Below, in pieces: positions 1 through 8,927 of a DNA stretch of 64,000 bases. The position numbers and the translations under genes are program-made. The notes beneath the pieces were generated by a model. That model worked only from the letters and a program-made list of their open reading frames with translations. It did no database searches and was not told where the DNA came from. How positions within the stretch are numbered: position 1 is the stretch's first letter; the number at the start of each line of letters is the position of its first letter. The stretch is from Halobacteria archaeon HArc-gm2. Its GTDB lineage: Archaea; Halobacteriota; Halobacteria; Halobacteriales; Haloarculaceae. The stretch spans positions 62,001 to 126,000 of the forward strand of contig JAOPKE010000011.1 in assembly GCA_025517465.1 (NCBI GenBank), given 5' to 3'.

Positions 1-1187
1 TCCTGTTCGCGCTTCGGGGCACGGGACCGTTCGACCCGGTCGCGTTGCTTGCTCCGCTCGCGCTGTTCGCCTTCCCCGTCGCGGCGCTGGTCGCGGCGGT
101 CGCCCTCGCCTTCGAGGCGACCCCGGTCCTCCGGGGCTCGCTCGGGAACGTCCTCTACCTGGTCGCGCTCGTCGCGATTCCGGTCGTGCCGGCCGTCGAC
201 CCGCTCGGCGGGACGTTCATCGTCGAGAGCATGCAGCAGGCCATCGCGGCCCAGTATCCGGACTACACTGGCGGCGGATTCTCCTTCGGGTACATCGCCG
301 GCGAGTACCAGCGCTTCGAGTGGCAGGGCCTCCCGGTCACGGCCGACCTCCTCCTCCACCGCGTCGCGTACTTCGCCGTCGCGCCGGTCATCGTCGTCTT
401 CGCTGCGGTCCCGTTCGACCGGCTCTCCCCGGACGCGGGCTTCGGTCGCTCGCTGCCGTGGCCGTCCCGCAGCGGAGAGGAGTCGGTGTCCGACGGTGAC
501 GCGTCGGCTGACCCGATGGTCACCGTCGATCACGGCTCGAGGACGGCCGTCGAACCCGAACCGGTGACGCTCGGGACGGTCGACGCCGCGCGGACGTTCC
601 GCCCCGTCAGACTGCTCGTGGCGGAGTTGAAACTCGCGCTGGCCGGGCGCTCTCGCCTCTGGTACGCGGGGTACGTCGGACTGTTCGTCGGCGGCCTCGC
701 GGCGCCGTCCGGGCCGGCGACGCGGGTCGTGCTGACGCTCGCGTGGGTCTGGCCGCTGTTCGTCTGGTCGCAGACCGGCGTTCGCGAGTACCGCCACGGC
801 ACGCACGAACTGGTGTTCACCTCGCTGCACCCGCTGGCGCAGTTACTGGCGACCTGGGCGGCGAGCGTCGTCTGCGTCGGCGTGCTCGTCGGCCCGGCGG
901 CCGTCCGGTTCGGCCTCGCGGGCGACCTGGGCGTCGCGCTGGCGATGGCTGCCGGCGTTCTCATGGTGCCGTCGCTCGCGGCCGCCGCGGGCGTCACCAC
1001 ACGGACGGGCCGCGTCTTCGAGGTCGGCTACCTCCTCGTCTGGTACGTCGCCATCGTGAACCAGACGCCTGCGCTGGATTACGGGGGCGTGACCGGAGCG
1101 CCCTCGGCCAGCGCCGCGCTCTTCGCTGCCGTCGCCGTCGCGTCGATGGCCGTCGCCGTCGTCGGCCGCTGGCGGCTGCTCCGGTGA
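1..1187 (+). CDS. Membrane protein, ABC-2 permease-like (5' partial)
   Basis: The frame is open from base 3 at the window edge, so the gene starts upstream. The visible ~395 residues hold at least eight hydrophobic segments and one polar stretch (about residues 145-200). A short soluble loop with Arg-Glu-Tyr-Arg followed by a His-rich helix (near base 780-840) resembles the first cytoplasmic element of ABC-2 type permeases. The next two genes encode an ABC ATPase and a second permease, so it is probably a subunit or partner of that exporter. A gap of 90 bases and an own TATA-like box before the ATPase suggest separate transcription. The substrate is unknown. A generic multi-pass membrane protein is the alternative. 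Confidence 0.7.
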   Translation, partial: LFALRGTGPFDPVALLAPLALFAFPVAALVAAVALAFEATPVLRGSLGNVLYLVALVAIPVVPAVDPLGGTFIVESMQQAIAAQYPDYTGGGFSFGYIAGEYQRFEWQGLPVTADLLLHRVAYFAVAPVIVVFAAVPFDRLSPDAGFGRSLPWPSRSGEESVSDGDASADPMVTVDHGSRTAVEPEPVTLGTVDAARTFRPVRLLVAELKLALAGRSRLWYAGYVGLFVGGLAAPSGPATRVVLTLAWVWPLFVWSQTGVREYRHGTHELVFTSLHPLAQLLATWAASVVCVGVLVGPAAVRFGLAGDLGVALAMAAGVLMVPSLAAAAGVTTRTGRVFEVGYLLVWYVAIVNQTPALDYGGVTGAPSASAALFAAVAVASMAVAVVGRWRLLR

Positions 1188-1245
1188 CGGACCATCCCGG
1201 TGGGCGTGGACACACCGGGCACAATTCTGAAAATTAACTGTTACA

Positions 1246-1255
1246 TTTTATTATT
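1246..1255 (+). promoter_or_regulatory. TATA-like box for the ABC ATPase gene
   Basis: TTTTATTATT lies in an AT-rich patch that stands out from the GC-rich surroundings. Its centre is about 28 bases before the ATG at 1278, as expected for an archaeal TATA box driving a leaderless transcript. Confidence 0.55.
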
Positions 1256-1277
1256 CTCCAGTTTAATTTACACCCAA

Positions 1278-2294
1278 ATGGAGGGTAACGACTTCGGGTC
1301 GGCTTCGGCCCCGGCAGTTCGGGTGACGGACCTGACCAAGGTGTACGACGCCGAAGACGGCGAGGTAACGGCTCTCGACGGCATCTCGCTCGAGATCGAG
1401 CGTGGGACGGTCGTCGGTATCCTCGGCCCCAACGGGGCGGGCAAGACGACGCTCATCAAGTCGATACTCGACCTCGTGCGCCCGACCGACGGAGACGTGG
1501 CGGTGCTCGGAGCCGACGTCACCGCCGCTGGCGGGGAGCTGTATCGCCACGTCTCGGCCATGCTGGAGGGGGCACGGAACGTCTACTGGCGGCTCTCGCT
1601 CCGGGAGAACCTCCGGTACTTCACCAGCCTCCAGGGGATCGACCCGGACGAGGTCGCCGAAGAGAACCTCGCGTTCGTCGAGTCGCTCGGGCTGACCGAC
1701 AAGCTCGACGAACCGGTCAACTCCCTCTCGCGCGGGATGAAACAGAAGGCGACGCTCGCGTGTACGCTCGCGCGTCGGACCGACCTCGTGTTCCTCGACG
1801 AGCCGACCCTGGGCCTGGACGTCGAGGCGTCGGCCGCGCTCGTCGACACCTTCCGTGAGATGGTCGACCGCGACGAGAAGACCGTCGTCCTGAGCAGCCA
1901 CGACATGGACGTGATAGAGGACCTGTGTGACCGCGTCGTCGTCCTGAACGCCGGACGCGTCGTCGTCGACGACTCCGTGTCCGCGCTCCTCGACGCGTTC
2001 CGGACCCAGTCACACCGGCTCCGGCTGGCGGCGCCGCTCGACGACGTCGACCGGGCGGCCGTCGCGGAGGTGGCCGAATCGGTCTCGTGGTCGGGGACGA
2101 GTGACGCAGTCGAACTGACGGTCACGCTCGAAGCGCCCGACGACTACTACCGGCTGATGCGGACGCTGGAGTCGGCGGGCGCGACCATCGAGCGCGCCGA
2201 GACGACGACGCCGGACCTCGAATCGGTGTTCCTGCGCGTGACCGATCGCGCCGACCCGCCGACTGACGAACTCGCGGTCGGGGGACAGCGATGA
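1278..2294 (+). CDS. ABC transporter ATP-binding protein
   Basis: 338-residue cytoplasmic ATPase of the ABC-2/drug-export type. Walker A GPNGAGKTT lies near residues 50-58, the signature is LSRGM, and Walker B reads VFLDEPTLGLD. The D-loop and switch histidine (SSHDMD) follow. A C-terminal ~90-residue domain after the nucleotide-binding fold is typical of this exporter class. An upstream GTG at 1200 is in frame, but it would put the TATA-like box inside the gene, so I take the ATG at 1278. The stop overlaps the start of the permease gene (ATGA), indicating translational coupling and one transporter complex. The substrate cannot be read from the sequence. Confidence 0.93.
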   Translation: MEGNDFGSASAPAVRVTDLTKVYDAEDGEVTALDGISLEIERGTVVGILGPNGAGKTTLIKSILDLVRPTDGDVAVLGADVTAAGGELYRHVSAMLEGARNVYWRLSLRENLRYFTSLQGIDPDEVAEENLAFVESLGLTDKLDEPVNSLSRGMKQKATLACTLARRTDLVFLDEPTLGLDVEASAALVDTFREMVDRDEKTVVLSSHDMDVIEDLCDRVVVLNAGRVVVDDSVSALLDAFRTQSHRLRLAAPLDDVDRAAVAEVAESVSWSGTSDAVELTVTLEAPDDYYRLMRTLESAGATIERAETTTPDLESVFLRVTDRADPPTDELAVGGQR

Positions 2295-3064
2295 ACGGCC
2301 ACGCCATCCTGTTCAGGGCCACGTTCGAGAAGGCGGTCTGGCTCCTGAAGCGGTACCTGTTCAACACCGTCATGATGGTCGTCGGGATGTACCTCCTGTT
2401 CGCCCTGCTGTTTTTCGGCGGCCGGATGATGGCGCCGACGGTCGTCTCCGACTCCACCGAGGCCCTCGTCGTCGGTTACCTCGTGTGGATGATGGCGGTC
2501 AGGGCCTACCAGCAGACCTCGAGCGACGTCACCAGAGAGGCCCAGTGGGGGACGCTCGAACAACTGCACCTCTCGCCGTACGGGATCGGTCGGGTCGTTC
2601 TGTTCACCAGCGTCGTCAACGTCCTCGTGACGCTGCTCATCGGCGGGGTCATCCTCGGATCCATGGTCGTCACCACGCGCACCGCGCTGGCGATCGATCT
2701 CGTGACGATCGTCCCGGTCGCAGTCCTGACGATCCTCCCGGTCGTCGGCGTCGGCCTGTGCTTCGGCGGCCTCGCCCTGCTGTACAAACGCGTCGGCCAG
2801 GCGGCGTCGCTCATGCAACTCGGGTTCATCGTCTTCCTCGCGATGCCCCTCGACGCACACCCCCTGCTCCGGTTCGTCCCGCTCTCGCTCGGAACGGCAC
2901 TGCTCGAAGAGGCGATGGCCACGGGGACGCGGCTGTGGGAATTCCCCGTTCCGGATCTGCTCACCCTCCTCGCTGTCGCCGTCCTCTACTTGGGCGGCGG
3001 CTACCTCGTGTTCAAGGCGCTGGCCACCCGCGCGCGCAAACGCGGCGTCCTCGGCCACTACTGA
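2291..3064 (+). CDS. ABC-2 type transporter permease
   Basis: 257-residue integral membrane protein with about six hydrophobic spans. It begins with ATG overlapping the TGA of the ATPase gene. The cytoplasmic segment near residues 72-95 (REAQWGTLEQLHLSPYG) matches the usual ABC-2 permease pattern, in which a Gly-Thr-Leu-Glu stretch precedes a 'sP' motif. A full transporter would pair it with the preceding ATPase. The gene ends three bases before the end of the convergent phosphoglycerate kinase gene. The substrate is unknown. Confidence 0.88.
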   Translation: MNGHAILFRATFEKAVWLLKRYLFNTVMMVVGMYLLFALLFFGGRMMAPTVVSDSTEALVVGYLVWMMAVRAYQQTSSDVTREAQWGTLEQLHLSPYGIGRVVLFTSVVNVLVTLLIGGVILGSMVVTTRTALAIDLVTIVPVAVLTILPVVGVGLCFGGLALLYKRVGQAASLMQLGFIVFLAMPLDAHPLLRFVPLSLGTALLEEAMATGTRLWEFPVPDLLTLLAVAVLYLGGGYLVFKALATRARKRGVLGHY

Positions 3065-3067
3065 CCG

Positions 3068-4279
3068 TTACTCTCGCGCCAGTACTTCGACGCCGATCAG
3101 TTCCTGGCCGGTCAGCGCCCGGATGTAGGCGCCGCCGGCGATGGAGACGTGGCCGAACTCGTCTTCCGTCATGCCGTACATACGAATCGCTCGCGAGGTG
3201 TCGCCGCCGCCGACGACGGAGAAACAGTCCGTCGCGGCGATGGCTTCGAGCGCGCCGACGGTCCCCACGGAGAAGCGCTCGTCCTCGAACAGGCCCAGCG
3301 CGCCCTTGACGAAGACGGCCTCGGAGTCCCGGATGATCGGCGAGTAGGTCATCACGGTCTCCGAGCCGACGTCGAGAAAGCCCTGGGTCTTCTCCTCGAT
3401 CTCGTCGACGGCTATCTCGGCCCGATTTTCGTCGTCATCTTCGTAGGCGAGGTCCACCGCTAGCGAGATCTGGTCGCGGTGCTCGGCGAGCATCGACTCG
3501 ATCTTTGCCTGGTTCGCCTCCCACTGCTCGTCGAACAGGTCCATGTCGCCGACGTCGTGGCCGACGGGGTAGCCGTCCGCGCGGAGGAACAGTTCGCCGG
3601 CGATCCCACCGAGGAGAAAGTCGTCGACCTTCTCGTCCAGCGCGCTCATCACGTCGATGACGTCCGTCGCCTTGGTGCCGCCGACGACCATCGTGACGTT
3701 GCCGTCGAACTCCTTCTCGGCGATGGCGGTGTTGGCCTCGTACTCGGTCTCCATGACGCGACCGGCGTAGGCCGGGAGGACGAGCGGGAAGCCGACGAGG
3801 GAGGCGTGCGAGCGGTGGGCCGCCGAGTAGGCGTCGTTGAGGTAGGCGTCGAAGTGGGGCGCGAGCGACTGGACGAACTCCGTCTCGGCCTTGACTTCGG
3901 GCGCTTCCTCGGGGAGCTCCTCGTCGCACATCCGGGTGTTTTCGAGGAGGAGGACCTCGCCCGAATCGAGGTCGTCGATGGCCGCGATGGCCTCGTCGCC
4001 GAACGTGTCCGCGACGAACTCGACGTCCCGGTCGATGTGCTCGGCGAGGATGTCGGCGTGCTGTTCGAGCGAGACGAAGGTGTCCCGGCCGGGCCGGCCC
4101 TGGTGGGCCATGAGTGCGGTCTCGAACCCGCGGTCGGCGAGTTCTTTCACGGTCTCCGCGTGGCGGTCGAACCGGCGGTTGTCCTGGACGTCGCCGTCCT
4201 CCACGGGGCTGTTGAGGTCGAGGCGGACGAGGACGCGCTGGCCGTCGTCGAGGTCGTCGAGAGTGTTGAACGAGGGCAT
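3068..4279 (-). CDS. pgk: Phosphoglycerate kinase
   Basis: Catalyses 1,3-bisphosphoglycerate + ADP = 3-phosphoglycerate + ATP in the cytoplasm, in glycolysis and gluconeogenesis. At 403 residues it has the normal family length. Visible motifs are the N-terminal RLDLNSPVE substrate loop, HQGRPGR, NDAYSAAHRSHAS of the phosphoglycerate-binding face, and the C-terminal GGGDTS nucleotide-binding loop. The protein is strongly acidic, as in haloarchaea. The type I GAPDH gene lies 2.7 kb downstream on the same strand but separated by other genes, so it is a neighbour and not an operon partner. Confidence 0.97.
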   Translation of the reverse strand: MPSFNTLDDLDDGQRVLVRLDLNSPVEDGDVQDNRRFDRHAETVKELADRGFETALMAHQGRPGRDTFVSLEQHADILAEHIDRDVEFVADTFGDEAIAAIDDLDSGEVLLLENTRMCDEELPEEAPEVKAETEFVQSLAPHFDAYLNDAYSAAHRSHASLVGFPLVLPAYAGRVMETEYEANTAIAEKEFDGNVTMVVGGTKATDVIDVMSALDEKVDDFLLGGIAGELFLRADGYPVGHDVGDMDLFDEQWEANQAKIESMLAEHRDQISLAVDLAYEDDDENRAEIAVDEIEEKTQGFLDVGSETVMTYSPIIRDSEAVFVKGALGLFEDERFSVGTVGALEAIAATDCFSVVGGGDTSRAIRMYGMTEDEFGHVSIAGGAYIRALTGQELIGVEVLARE

Positions 4280-4430
4280 CTGTTGTCAGTTCGAACGGTC
4301 GCGCGTCGGCGAGAAAAAACCGGTTGATCGGGGCGCTGCGTCGACACTGCGTCGCGTGATGCCGAGGGCCTTGCCCCGCTTTTTCACGTGCTCTCTCAGA
4401 GTTACCAGCCGTGATAACCGCGGGGCAGTG

Positions 4431-4436
4431 TTTATC
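4431..4436 (+). promoter_or_regulatory. TATA-like box for the 4460 gene
   Basis: TTTATC is centred 27 bases before the ATG at 4460, consistent with a leaderless haloarchaeal promoter. Confidence 0.45.
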
Positions 4437-4459
4437 CGAAATTACCAGAGAGTTCGAGT

Positions 4460-4870
4460 ATGGCACAGGAAATCGTCACGGACGCAGCGAAGTACACGAT
4501 CGAGTGGGACGACGACGTCGGCGCTGTGATCCACACGTGGACGGCGTTCGCCTCGGGGGAGGCGTTCCGCGAGGGGTCGAACGAGTTGCTCGCGGCCATC
4601 CAGGAGCGGAACGCGACGAAACTGATCATCGACACGAGCGCGGTCAAGGCCCACGACAAGGCGGACAAGCAGTGGGTACAGGAGGAGTGGACGCCGAAGA
4701 CCGTGGAGGCGGGCGTCGAGGCCACGGCGATGGTCCGGTCGGACAGTGTCATCTCCGAGATGGAGATGAAGGAGATGAGCGAGAACATGCCAGACGACGC
4801 AGACGGCGGTCCCGAAGCGCTGATCACCGACGACATGGCCGAAGCCCGCGACTGGATCGCGAGCCAGTAA
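4460..4870 (+). CDS. STAS/SpoIIAA-like small protein
   Basis: 136-residue acidic soluble protein without signal or membrane segment. The pattern is a beta-strand with Trp (TIEWDDDVGAVIHTWTAF), a helix with 'F..gsneLL..i', a strand LIIDTSAV, then HDKADKQWVQEEW. This resembles STAS/SpoIIAA-like proteins, in which the Asp-Thr/Ser turn lies after the central strand. The fold is inferred by pattern only. It has its own TATA-like box and 82 bases separate it from the next gene. The role is unknown; such domains often act in partner binding or signalling. Confidence 0.75.
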   Translation: MAQEIVTDAAKYTIEWDDDVGAVIHTWTAFASGEAFREGSNELLAAIQERNATKLIIDTSAVKAHDKADKQWVQEEWTPKTVEAGVEATAMVRSDSVISEMEMKEMSENMPDDADGGPEALITDDMAEARDWIASQ

Positions 4871-4952
4871 CGCCGTCGAGACCGTTTTTCCGAACCGGCT
4901 TCGGAGCGATGGACGGGCGAACCTTCTTGTCCCCGCACGGGGATCGCCGACT

Positions 4953-6203
4953 ATGGCAAGCGCGGCGCTCTCGGAACCCCAGGTCCTGGCCCACGCCAAG
5001 GCCCGCCTGTTTCCCGACCCCGGCGAGGACGAGGCCTACGCCGTCGTCGACACCCAGTTCGCGATGGACGAGTGGCTCGCCGACCAGCGGGTCCCCGAGG
5101 CCGTCCGCGACCGCCTCGCGCCGTTCAACCACGTCCGGCTGGGCTCTGGCTACCCGGACCTCGTCGGCGTCCGGAAGCTGGAGGACGACCTGCTGGCCGT
5201 CGACCGCGTCGGCGACCAGCCGCCGCTGGTGGCCATCGAGGCCAAGGGGTACCGGGAGAACGAGGACGTCGACGTCGAGCGCGGCGTCGTCCAGGCCTAC
5301 GACCGCCTGAACGAGGCCAACGCCGCCTACGTCGCCGCGCCGCAGGCGGCCATCTCGCAGTCCGCGCGGACGCTGGCCCGCGAACTGAACGTGGGCGTCC
5401 TCGGCGTCGAGAGCGACGGCGGAGTCACCGCCGTCGAGGTCCCCCGCGTCGTCGGCAACCACACCTCTGACGACGCGACGGCCATCCGGTTCCAGGCCAC
5501 TGCCCAGGGCGTCGCCGACAGATCCTTCTCCCTGAACCACCCGAAGAACTACCTCGCCTACGCGCTGGCGGTGTACCACCCCGAGGCGACGGACGCGATT
5601 CTGTCGGAGCGCGTGGTCAACGCCGTCGACGGGGCGCGGACCGGTGCGGCGTTCCTCGGACTGGTCGAGGAAAAGCCTCACCGCGTCGACCTGACGCCGC
5701 TCGGCGAGGAAGTCGTCCGGTTCGCGCTGGACCGATATGGGTCGGCCGACGCGGCGCTGGCCGAGTTCGAACAGTGGCAGGGGTCCGTGCAGCGCTTCTA
5801 CGACCTGGCCCCCGACTGGGGCCTCCTGACCCGGCGCGTCCTCTGGGAGTATCCGGCGACCAAGCTGATCGTCGAGGAACTCCAGACGATGCACGAGGAC
5901 GACGAACCAGCCCCGTCGCTCGTCCAGTTCGTCGAGCGGCTTCATCGGCTTCATCCCACCTTCACCGTCGAACTGTTCCTCCGGGGGACCGACGACGTCC
6001 GCTCCCGGGTACTCGACGCCGACGGAGAACTGCAGGTCGACGAGCTCCGGGACGGAAACGTCTACCACTCGCCCACGGTGTTCCAGCTGAAGGCGATGCT
6101 CTACCACGCCGGCGTGCTGACTGAGCGCGGGTCGGAGCCGAACAAACTGGATCCCCCGGCCGACACGTGGGCGCTCTGCGAACCGCTGGATTACGCTCCT
6201 TGA
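4953..6203 (+). CDS. PD-(D/E)XK nuclease-like protein
   Basis: 416-residue soluble protein of unknown role. Residues ~60-105 read HVRLGSGYPDLVGV, then a variable loop, then VAIEAKGY. This is a PD...E-x-K signature of the restriction-endonuclease-like fold with a lysine two residues after the glutamate. A glutamine/alanine-rich helix follows (VVQAYDRLNEANAAYVAAP), as in nuclease domains of this fold. The C-terminal ~220 residues are helical with no motif I recognise; they could bind nucleic acid or a partner. No methyltransferase lies nearby, so a classical restriction role is not supported. Alternatives are a repair or defence nuclease. Confidence 0.75.
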   Translation: MASAALSEPQVLAHAKARLFPDPGEDEAYAVVDTQFAMDEWLADQRVPEAVRDRLAPFNHVRLGSGYPDLVGVRKLEDDLLAVDRVGDQPPLVAIEAKGYRENEDVDVERGVVQAYDRLNEANAAYVAAPQAAISQSARTLARELNVGVLGVESDGGVTAVEVPRVVGNHTSDDATAIRFQATAQGVADRSFSLNHPKNYLAYALAVYHPEATDAILSERVVNAVDGARTGAAFLGLVEEKPHRVDLTPLGEEVVRFALDRYGSADAALAEFEQWQGSVQRFYDLAPDWGLLTRRVLWEYPATKLIVEELQTMHEDDEPAPSLVQFVERLHRLHPTFTVELFLRGTDDVRSRVLDADGELQVDELRDGNVYHSPTVFQLKAMLYHAGVLTERGSEPNKLDPPADTWALCEPLDYAP

Positions 6204-6341
6204 GTCGACTGTTTCGATAAACTGTAGGCGCGCGCTGTCGCGGCCTCCGGGCCGCGACGAAACTGCGCGAGGGATGAGGAGCGCAGCGCAGCGAGCACCG
6301 CAATCGGCTGGGGAGGGTGTGGTGGTGTCGTGTGGTCCGGG

Positions 6342-6445
6342 CGGGACTGAAAGGGGCCGGTCGCTGGCGGAGCGAGAACCGTCAAGCACCGCAGTGGAAC
6401 GAGGAGCGCAGTCGCGTTCGCAGCCCGCCAGCGACCGGGGGCTTT
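6342..6445 (+). repeat. CTGAAAGGGGC hairpin repeat, copy 1
   Basis: The ends are GGGACTGAAAGGGGC and GGGGGCTTTC. The arms CGGTCGCTGGCGG (6358-6370) and CCGCCAGCGACCG (6425-6437) are perfectly complementary. The loop carries AAGCACCGCAG and GAGGAGCGCAG. Intergenic. Confidence 0.8.
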
Positions 6446-6470
6446 CCGTTCTCGTTCAACGCGAACAGCC

Positions 6471-6573
6471 TGAAAGCCCCGAGGCGTTCGTCTCGGGCGA
6501 CTCGCTGCGGTCCTCACTCCGTTGCGGTCCTTGCGTCGTCGGCCGTCGCCGAACGCCTCGCCCCTTTCAGCCC
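6471..6573 (-). repeat. CTGAAAGGGGC hairpin repeat, copy 2
   Basis: Inverted orientation relative to copy 1. The arms CGAGGCGTTCG (6480-6490) and CGAACGCCTCG (6550-6560) pair perfectly and differ completely from those of copy 1. The outer CTGAAAGGGGC / GGGGCTTTC ends are kept. Confidence 0.8.
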
Positions 6574-6720
6574 CACCCACAGCACAGCCACGTGCCTCCC
6601 CAGCCGATTCGCTCACTTCGTTCGCTCATCCCTCGCGCAATACCGTCTCCCGGCCTCACTCTCGTTCGGCCGCTCGACAGCGCCCACGATCGAAAACTGA
6701 TGCTCGGTCAATTCCGGCGG

Positions 6721-6963
6721 TCAGCGTTGATCAGCTAGTGCGAATATCGTCAAGACGGTGAGGGAAACAGCGAGTGCGCCCAGCACGGCCACGACCAGCC
6801 CGGTCAGGAACTGGGCATCGCTGACTAGTCTACTCGGCAACAGGGGACCGATACCGCCGCCAAGCGTGGCCGCTACGAGAGTTGCATATTTTCGCAGTCG
6901 GGGACGGTTCCACGCTCCTTCGCCACCCCGGATCTTCTCGAAGAGACTCGCCTGGTTCGACAT
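6721..6963 (-). CDS. Small two-helix membrane protein
   Basis: 80 residues. A charged N-terminus (Ser-Asn-Gln..., with Arg/Lys at residues 12-25) is followed by two hydrophobic segments, about residues 28-45 and 52-76. It starts with ATG at 6963, 30 bases after the stop of GAPDH on the same strand, so it may be co-transcribed with it. I recognise no family; short two-helix proteins like this are common in haloarchaea. The function is unknown. Confidence 0.6.
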   Translation of the reverse strand: MSNQASLFEKIRGGEGAWNRPRLRKYATLVAATLGGGIGPLLPSRLVSDAQFLTGLVVAVLGALAVSLTVLTIFALADQR

Positions 6964-6993
6964 TCCTGTGAAACCGACGACTCCAGCAGTGAT

Positions 6994-8004
6994 TCAGTAC
7001 TCGTGGACGTGCTGGGCGACGTCGAGCATGCGGTTCGAGAAGCCGTACTCGTTGTCGTACCAGGTGAGCACCTTCGTCATCCCGCCCACCACGTTCGTGT
7101 TCTGGAGGTCGACCAGCGTCGAGTAGGGCTGCTGGAGAATGTCGGAGGAGACGATGTCGTCGTTCGTCACGCCGAGTACGCCCTCCATCTCACCCTCGGC
7201 CGCGGCTTCGAAGGCGGCGTTGACGTCGCCCGCCGTCACGTCGGATTCGAGGTTGACGACGAACTCCGTAATCGATCCGTTGGGGACGGGGACGCGCATG
7301 GCCATGCCGTCGAGTTTCCCCTCCAGTTCCGGGAGGACTTCGGTGGCGGCCTGGGCGGCGCCGGTGGTGGTGGGGATGATGTTCTCGGCGGCGGCGCGGC
7401 GGCGGCGCGGCTTGCTGTTGGGGCCGTCGACGAGGTTCTGGGTGCCGGTGTAGGCGTGGACCGTCGTCAGCTGTCCGACCTCGATGCCGAACTCCTGGTG
7501 GAGGACCTTGGCGACGGGGGTGATGGAGTTCGTCGTACAGGAGGCGTTGGAGACCACGTCCTCGCCGTCGTACTCGTCCTGGTTGACGCCGTAGACGAGC
7601 TGTTTGACGGGCTCGTCGCCCTTCGGTGGGGCGGAGATGACGACCTTGTCCGCGCCGGCCTCCAGATGCTGACTGGCGTCCTCGTGCGAGCGGAAGATGC
7701 CCGTGGCCTCGAAGGCGACGTCGACGTCGAGTTCGCCCCATGGGAGCTTGCTCGGGTCGGTCTCGTGGAAGACGCCGGCCTCGAAGTCGGTGCCGTCGAC
7801 GGTCAGCGTGCCGTCGTCGAGCGAGGCACCGTCACATCGGCCCAGCACGGTGTCGTACTTCGCGAGGTACTCGAACTCCTCGTCCTCCATCACGTCGTTG
7901 ATCCCGACGATGTCGACGGCGTCGCTCTCGAGCGCCGCTCGGAAGACGTTCCGACCGATGCGCCCGAAGCCGTTGAGACCGACGCGGACAGGCTCGTTGT
8001 TCAT
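6994..8004 (-). CDS. gap: Glyceraldehyde-3-phosphate dehydrogenase, type I
   Basis: 336-residue cytoplasmic enzyme that oxidises glyceraldehyde-3-phosphate to 1,3-bisphosphoglycerate with NAD(P). The Rossmann motif GLNGFGRIGRNVFRA is at the N-terminus. The catalytic Cys is in SNASCTTN (Cys156) and the catalytic His in TTVHAYTG (His183). The C-terminal motif WYDNEYGFSNRM is present. This is the bacterial-like class I enzyme, not the archaeal class II form. In haloarchaea the type I gene is generally linked to sugar breakdown, which fits the maltodextrin island nearby. The product feeds the phosphoglycerate kinase encoded at 3068-4279. Confidence 0.97.
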   Translation of the reverse strand: MNNEPVRVGLNGFGRIGRNVFRAALESDAVDIVGINDVMEDEEFEYLAKYDTVLGRCDGASLDDGTLTVDGTDFEAGVFHETDPSKLPWGELDVDVAFEATGIFRSHEDASQHLEAGADKVVISAPPKGDEPVKQLVYGVNQDEYDGEDVVSNASCTTNSITPVAKVLHQEFGIEVGQLTTVHAYTGTQNLVDGPNSKPRRRRAAAENIIPTTTGAAQAATEVLPELEGKLDGMAMRVPVPNGSITEFVVNLESDVTAGDVNAAFEAAAEGEMEGVLGVTNDDIVSSDILQQPYSTLVDLQNTNVVGGMTKVLTWYDNEYGFSNRMLDVAQHVHEY

Positions 8005-8294
8005 GACGAGTATAAATTGGGTTCAGAGCGAGTAAAGGGTTTTCGAAGTCGGGGACGAATCGCTCGTTCATCAACGTGGAACGGTCGCAACTGAACGATC
8101 GTGGGAAAGTCGTCGGACTGGCGGGCTCTCTCGAACGAGTCAAACGTCCTATGGGTTCCGTGAAGGATCCCGTCCATCCGCCCGCCATGTGGTGGTCGAA
8201 TCATCCAACGAACTGTAGTGTCTCCTACACGAGAGGGTCCAGCGCTGTGGACGGCCGAAGCTTTATTCCGTGGGTCGTCATAAGCGTTCACAGG

Positions 8295-8684
8295 ATGAGA
8301 CGCGACGACCGTGACGACCCCTTCGACGAGTTCTTCCGCGAGCTAGAGCGGATGATGAACGACGTGATGGGTGCCGGTGGGGACGTCCACATCGAACAGA
8401 GTGGCGCCGACTACGGGGCGGACCTCCACCTCGACGTTCACGAGACAGACGACGCAGTCCGGGTCGTGGCCGACGTGCCCGGCGTCGACAAGGACGCCAT
8501 CGACCTCAAGTGCGACGGCGAGGTCCTCACGATCAAGGCCGCGGCCGACCAGCGCGACTACGGCGAACGGGTGCGACTCCCGGCCCACGTCGACGAGCAC
8601 TCCGCGAACGCGACGTACAACAACGGTATTCTCGAAGTAAGCTTCACGCGGAGCGAAGACGCCAGCGACATCAGCCTCGACTAG
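8295..8684 (+). CDS. Hsp20/alpha-crystallin family small heat-shock protein
   Basis: 129 residues. A short N-terminal helix (DDPFDEFFRELERMMNDVM) precedes an alpha-crystallin domain from about residue 40. That domain has the 'v.advPGvdkdaidlk..g..L.I.A' core and 'F' replaced by V in the hydrophobic C-terminal strand NNGILEVSF (the usual A/G-x-L motif position). It lacks a clear C-terminal I-x-I tail. I chose the ATG at 8295 because the upstream in-frame extension (8076 onward) has no similarity to the family. It acts as an ATP-independent holdase in the cytoplasm. An AT-containing stretch around 8260-8285 probably carries the promoter. Confidence 0.9.
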   Translation: MRRDDRDDPFDEFFRELERMMNDVMGAGGDVHIEQSGADYGADLHLDVHETDDAVRVVADVPGVDKDAIDLKCDGEVLTIKAAADQRDYGERVRLPAHVDEHSANATYNNGILEVSFTRSEDASDISLD

Positions 8685-8927
8685 CGGTCCCGTCGTCGCG
8701 CTGGCTCTCCGCCGATTTTCGTCTCTCGTCGAGACTTCTCAGTTCCACCGCCAGCTCACCAGCCGTCCTCGGCCCTCGCGTATGCACCTGAACACGACGA
8801 ATACGCTCTCGTGGCACTGACCAGTCTGTCCGTGCGCCCCGACGGAGCCGAACGGCTTCGTGGCGTCCGCCGACTCGCCGTCTGGCGATTCAGTCGATAC
8901 GGCGGGCAAATCCGCCAGACACCATGG

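Larger units (their letters stand above)
6265..6638. repeat. Nested palindrome containing two hairpin repeats
   Basis: Outer arms at about 6265-6317 and 6594-6638 are inverted copies, with shared blocks GCGCGAGGGATGAG and AATCGGCTGGGGAGG. Inside lie two members of the CTGAAAGGGGC hairpin family, facing each other. The stretch accounts for most of the 517-base gap between the nuclease-like gene and the small membrane gene. I see no gene in it. Confidence 0.75.

Noticed and set aside
6274-6738. Open frames of 130-150 codons across the 6.3-6.6 kb gap
   Set aside because: They are dense in Arg/Ser/Pro and lie on palindromic repeats. No haloarchaeal codon pattern.
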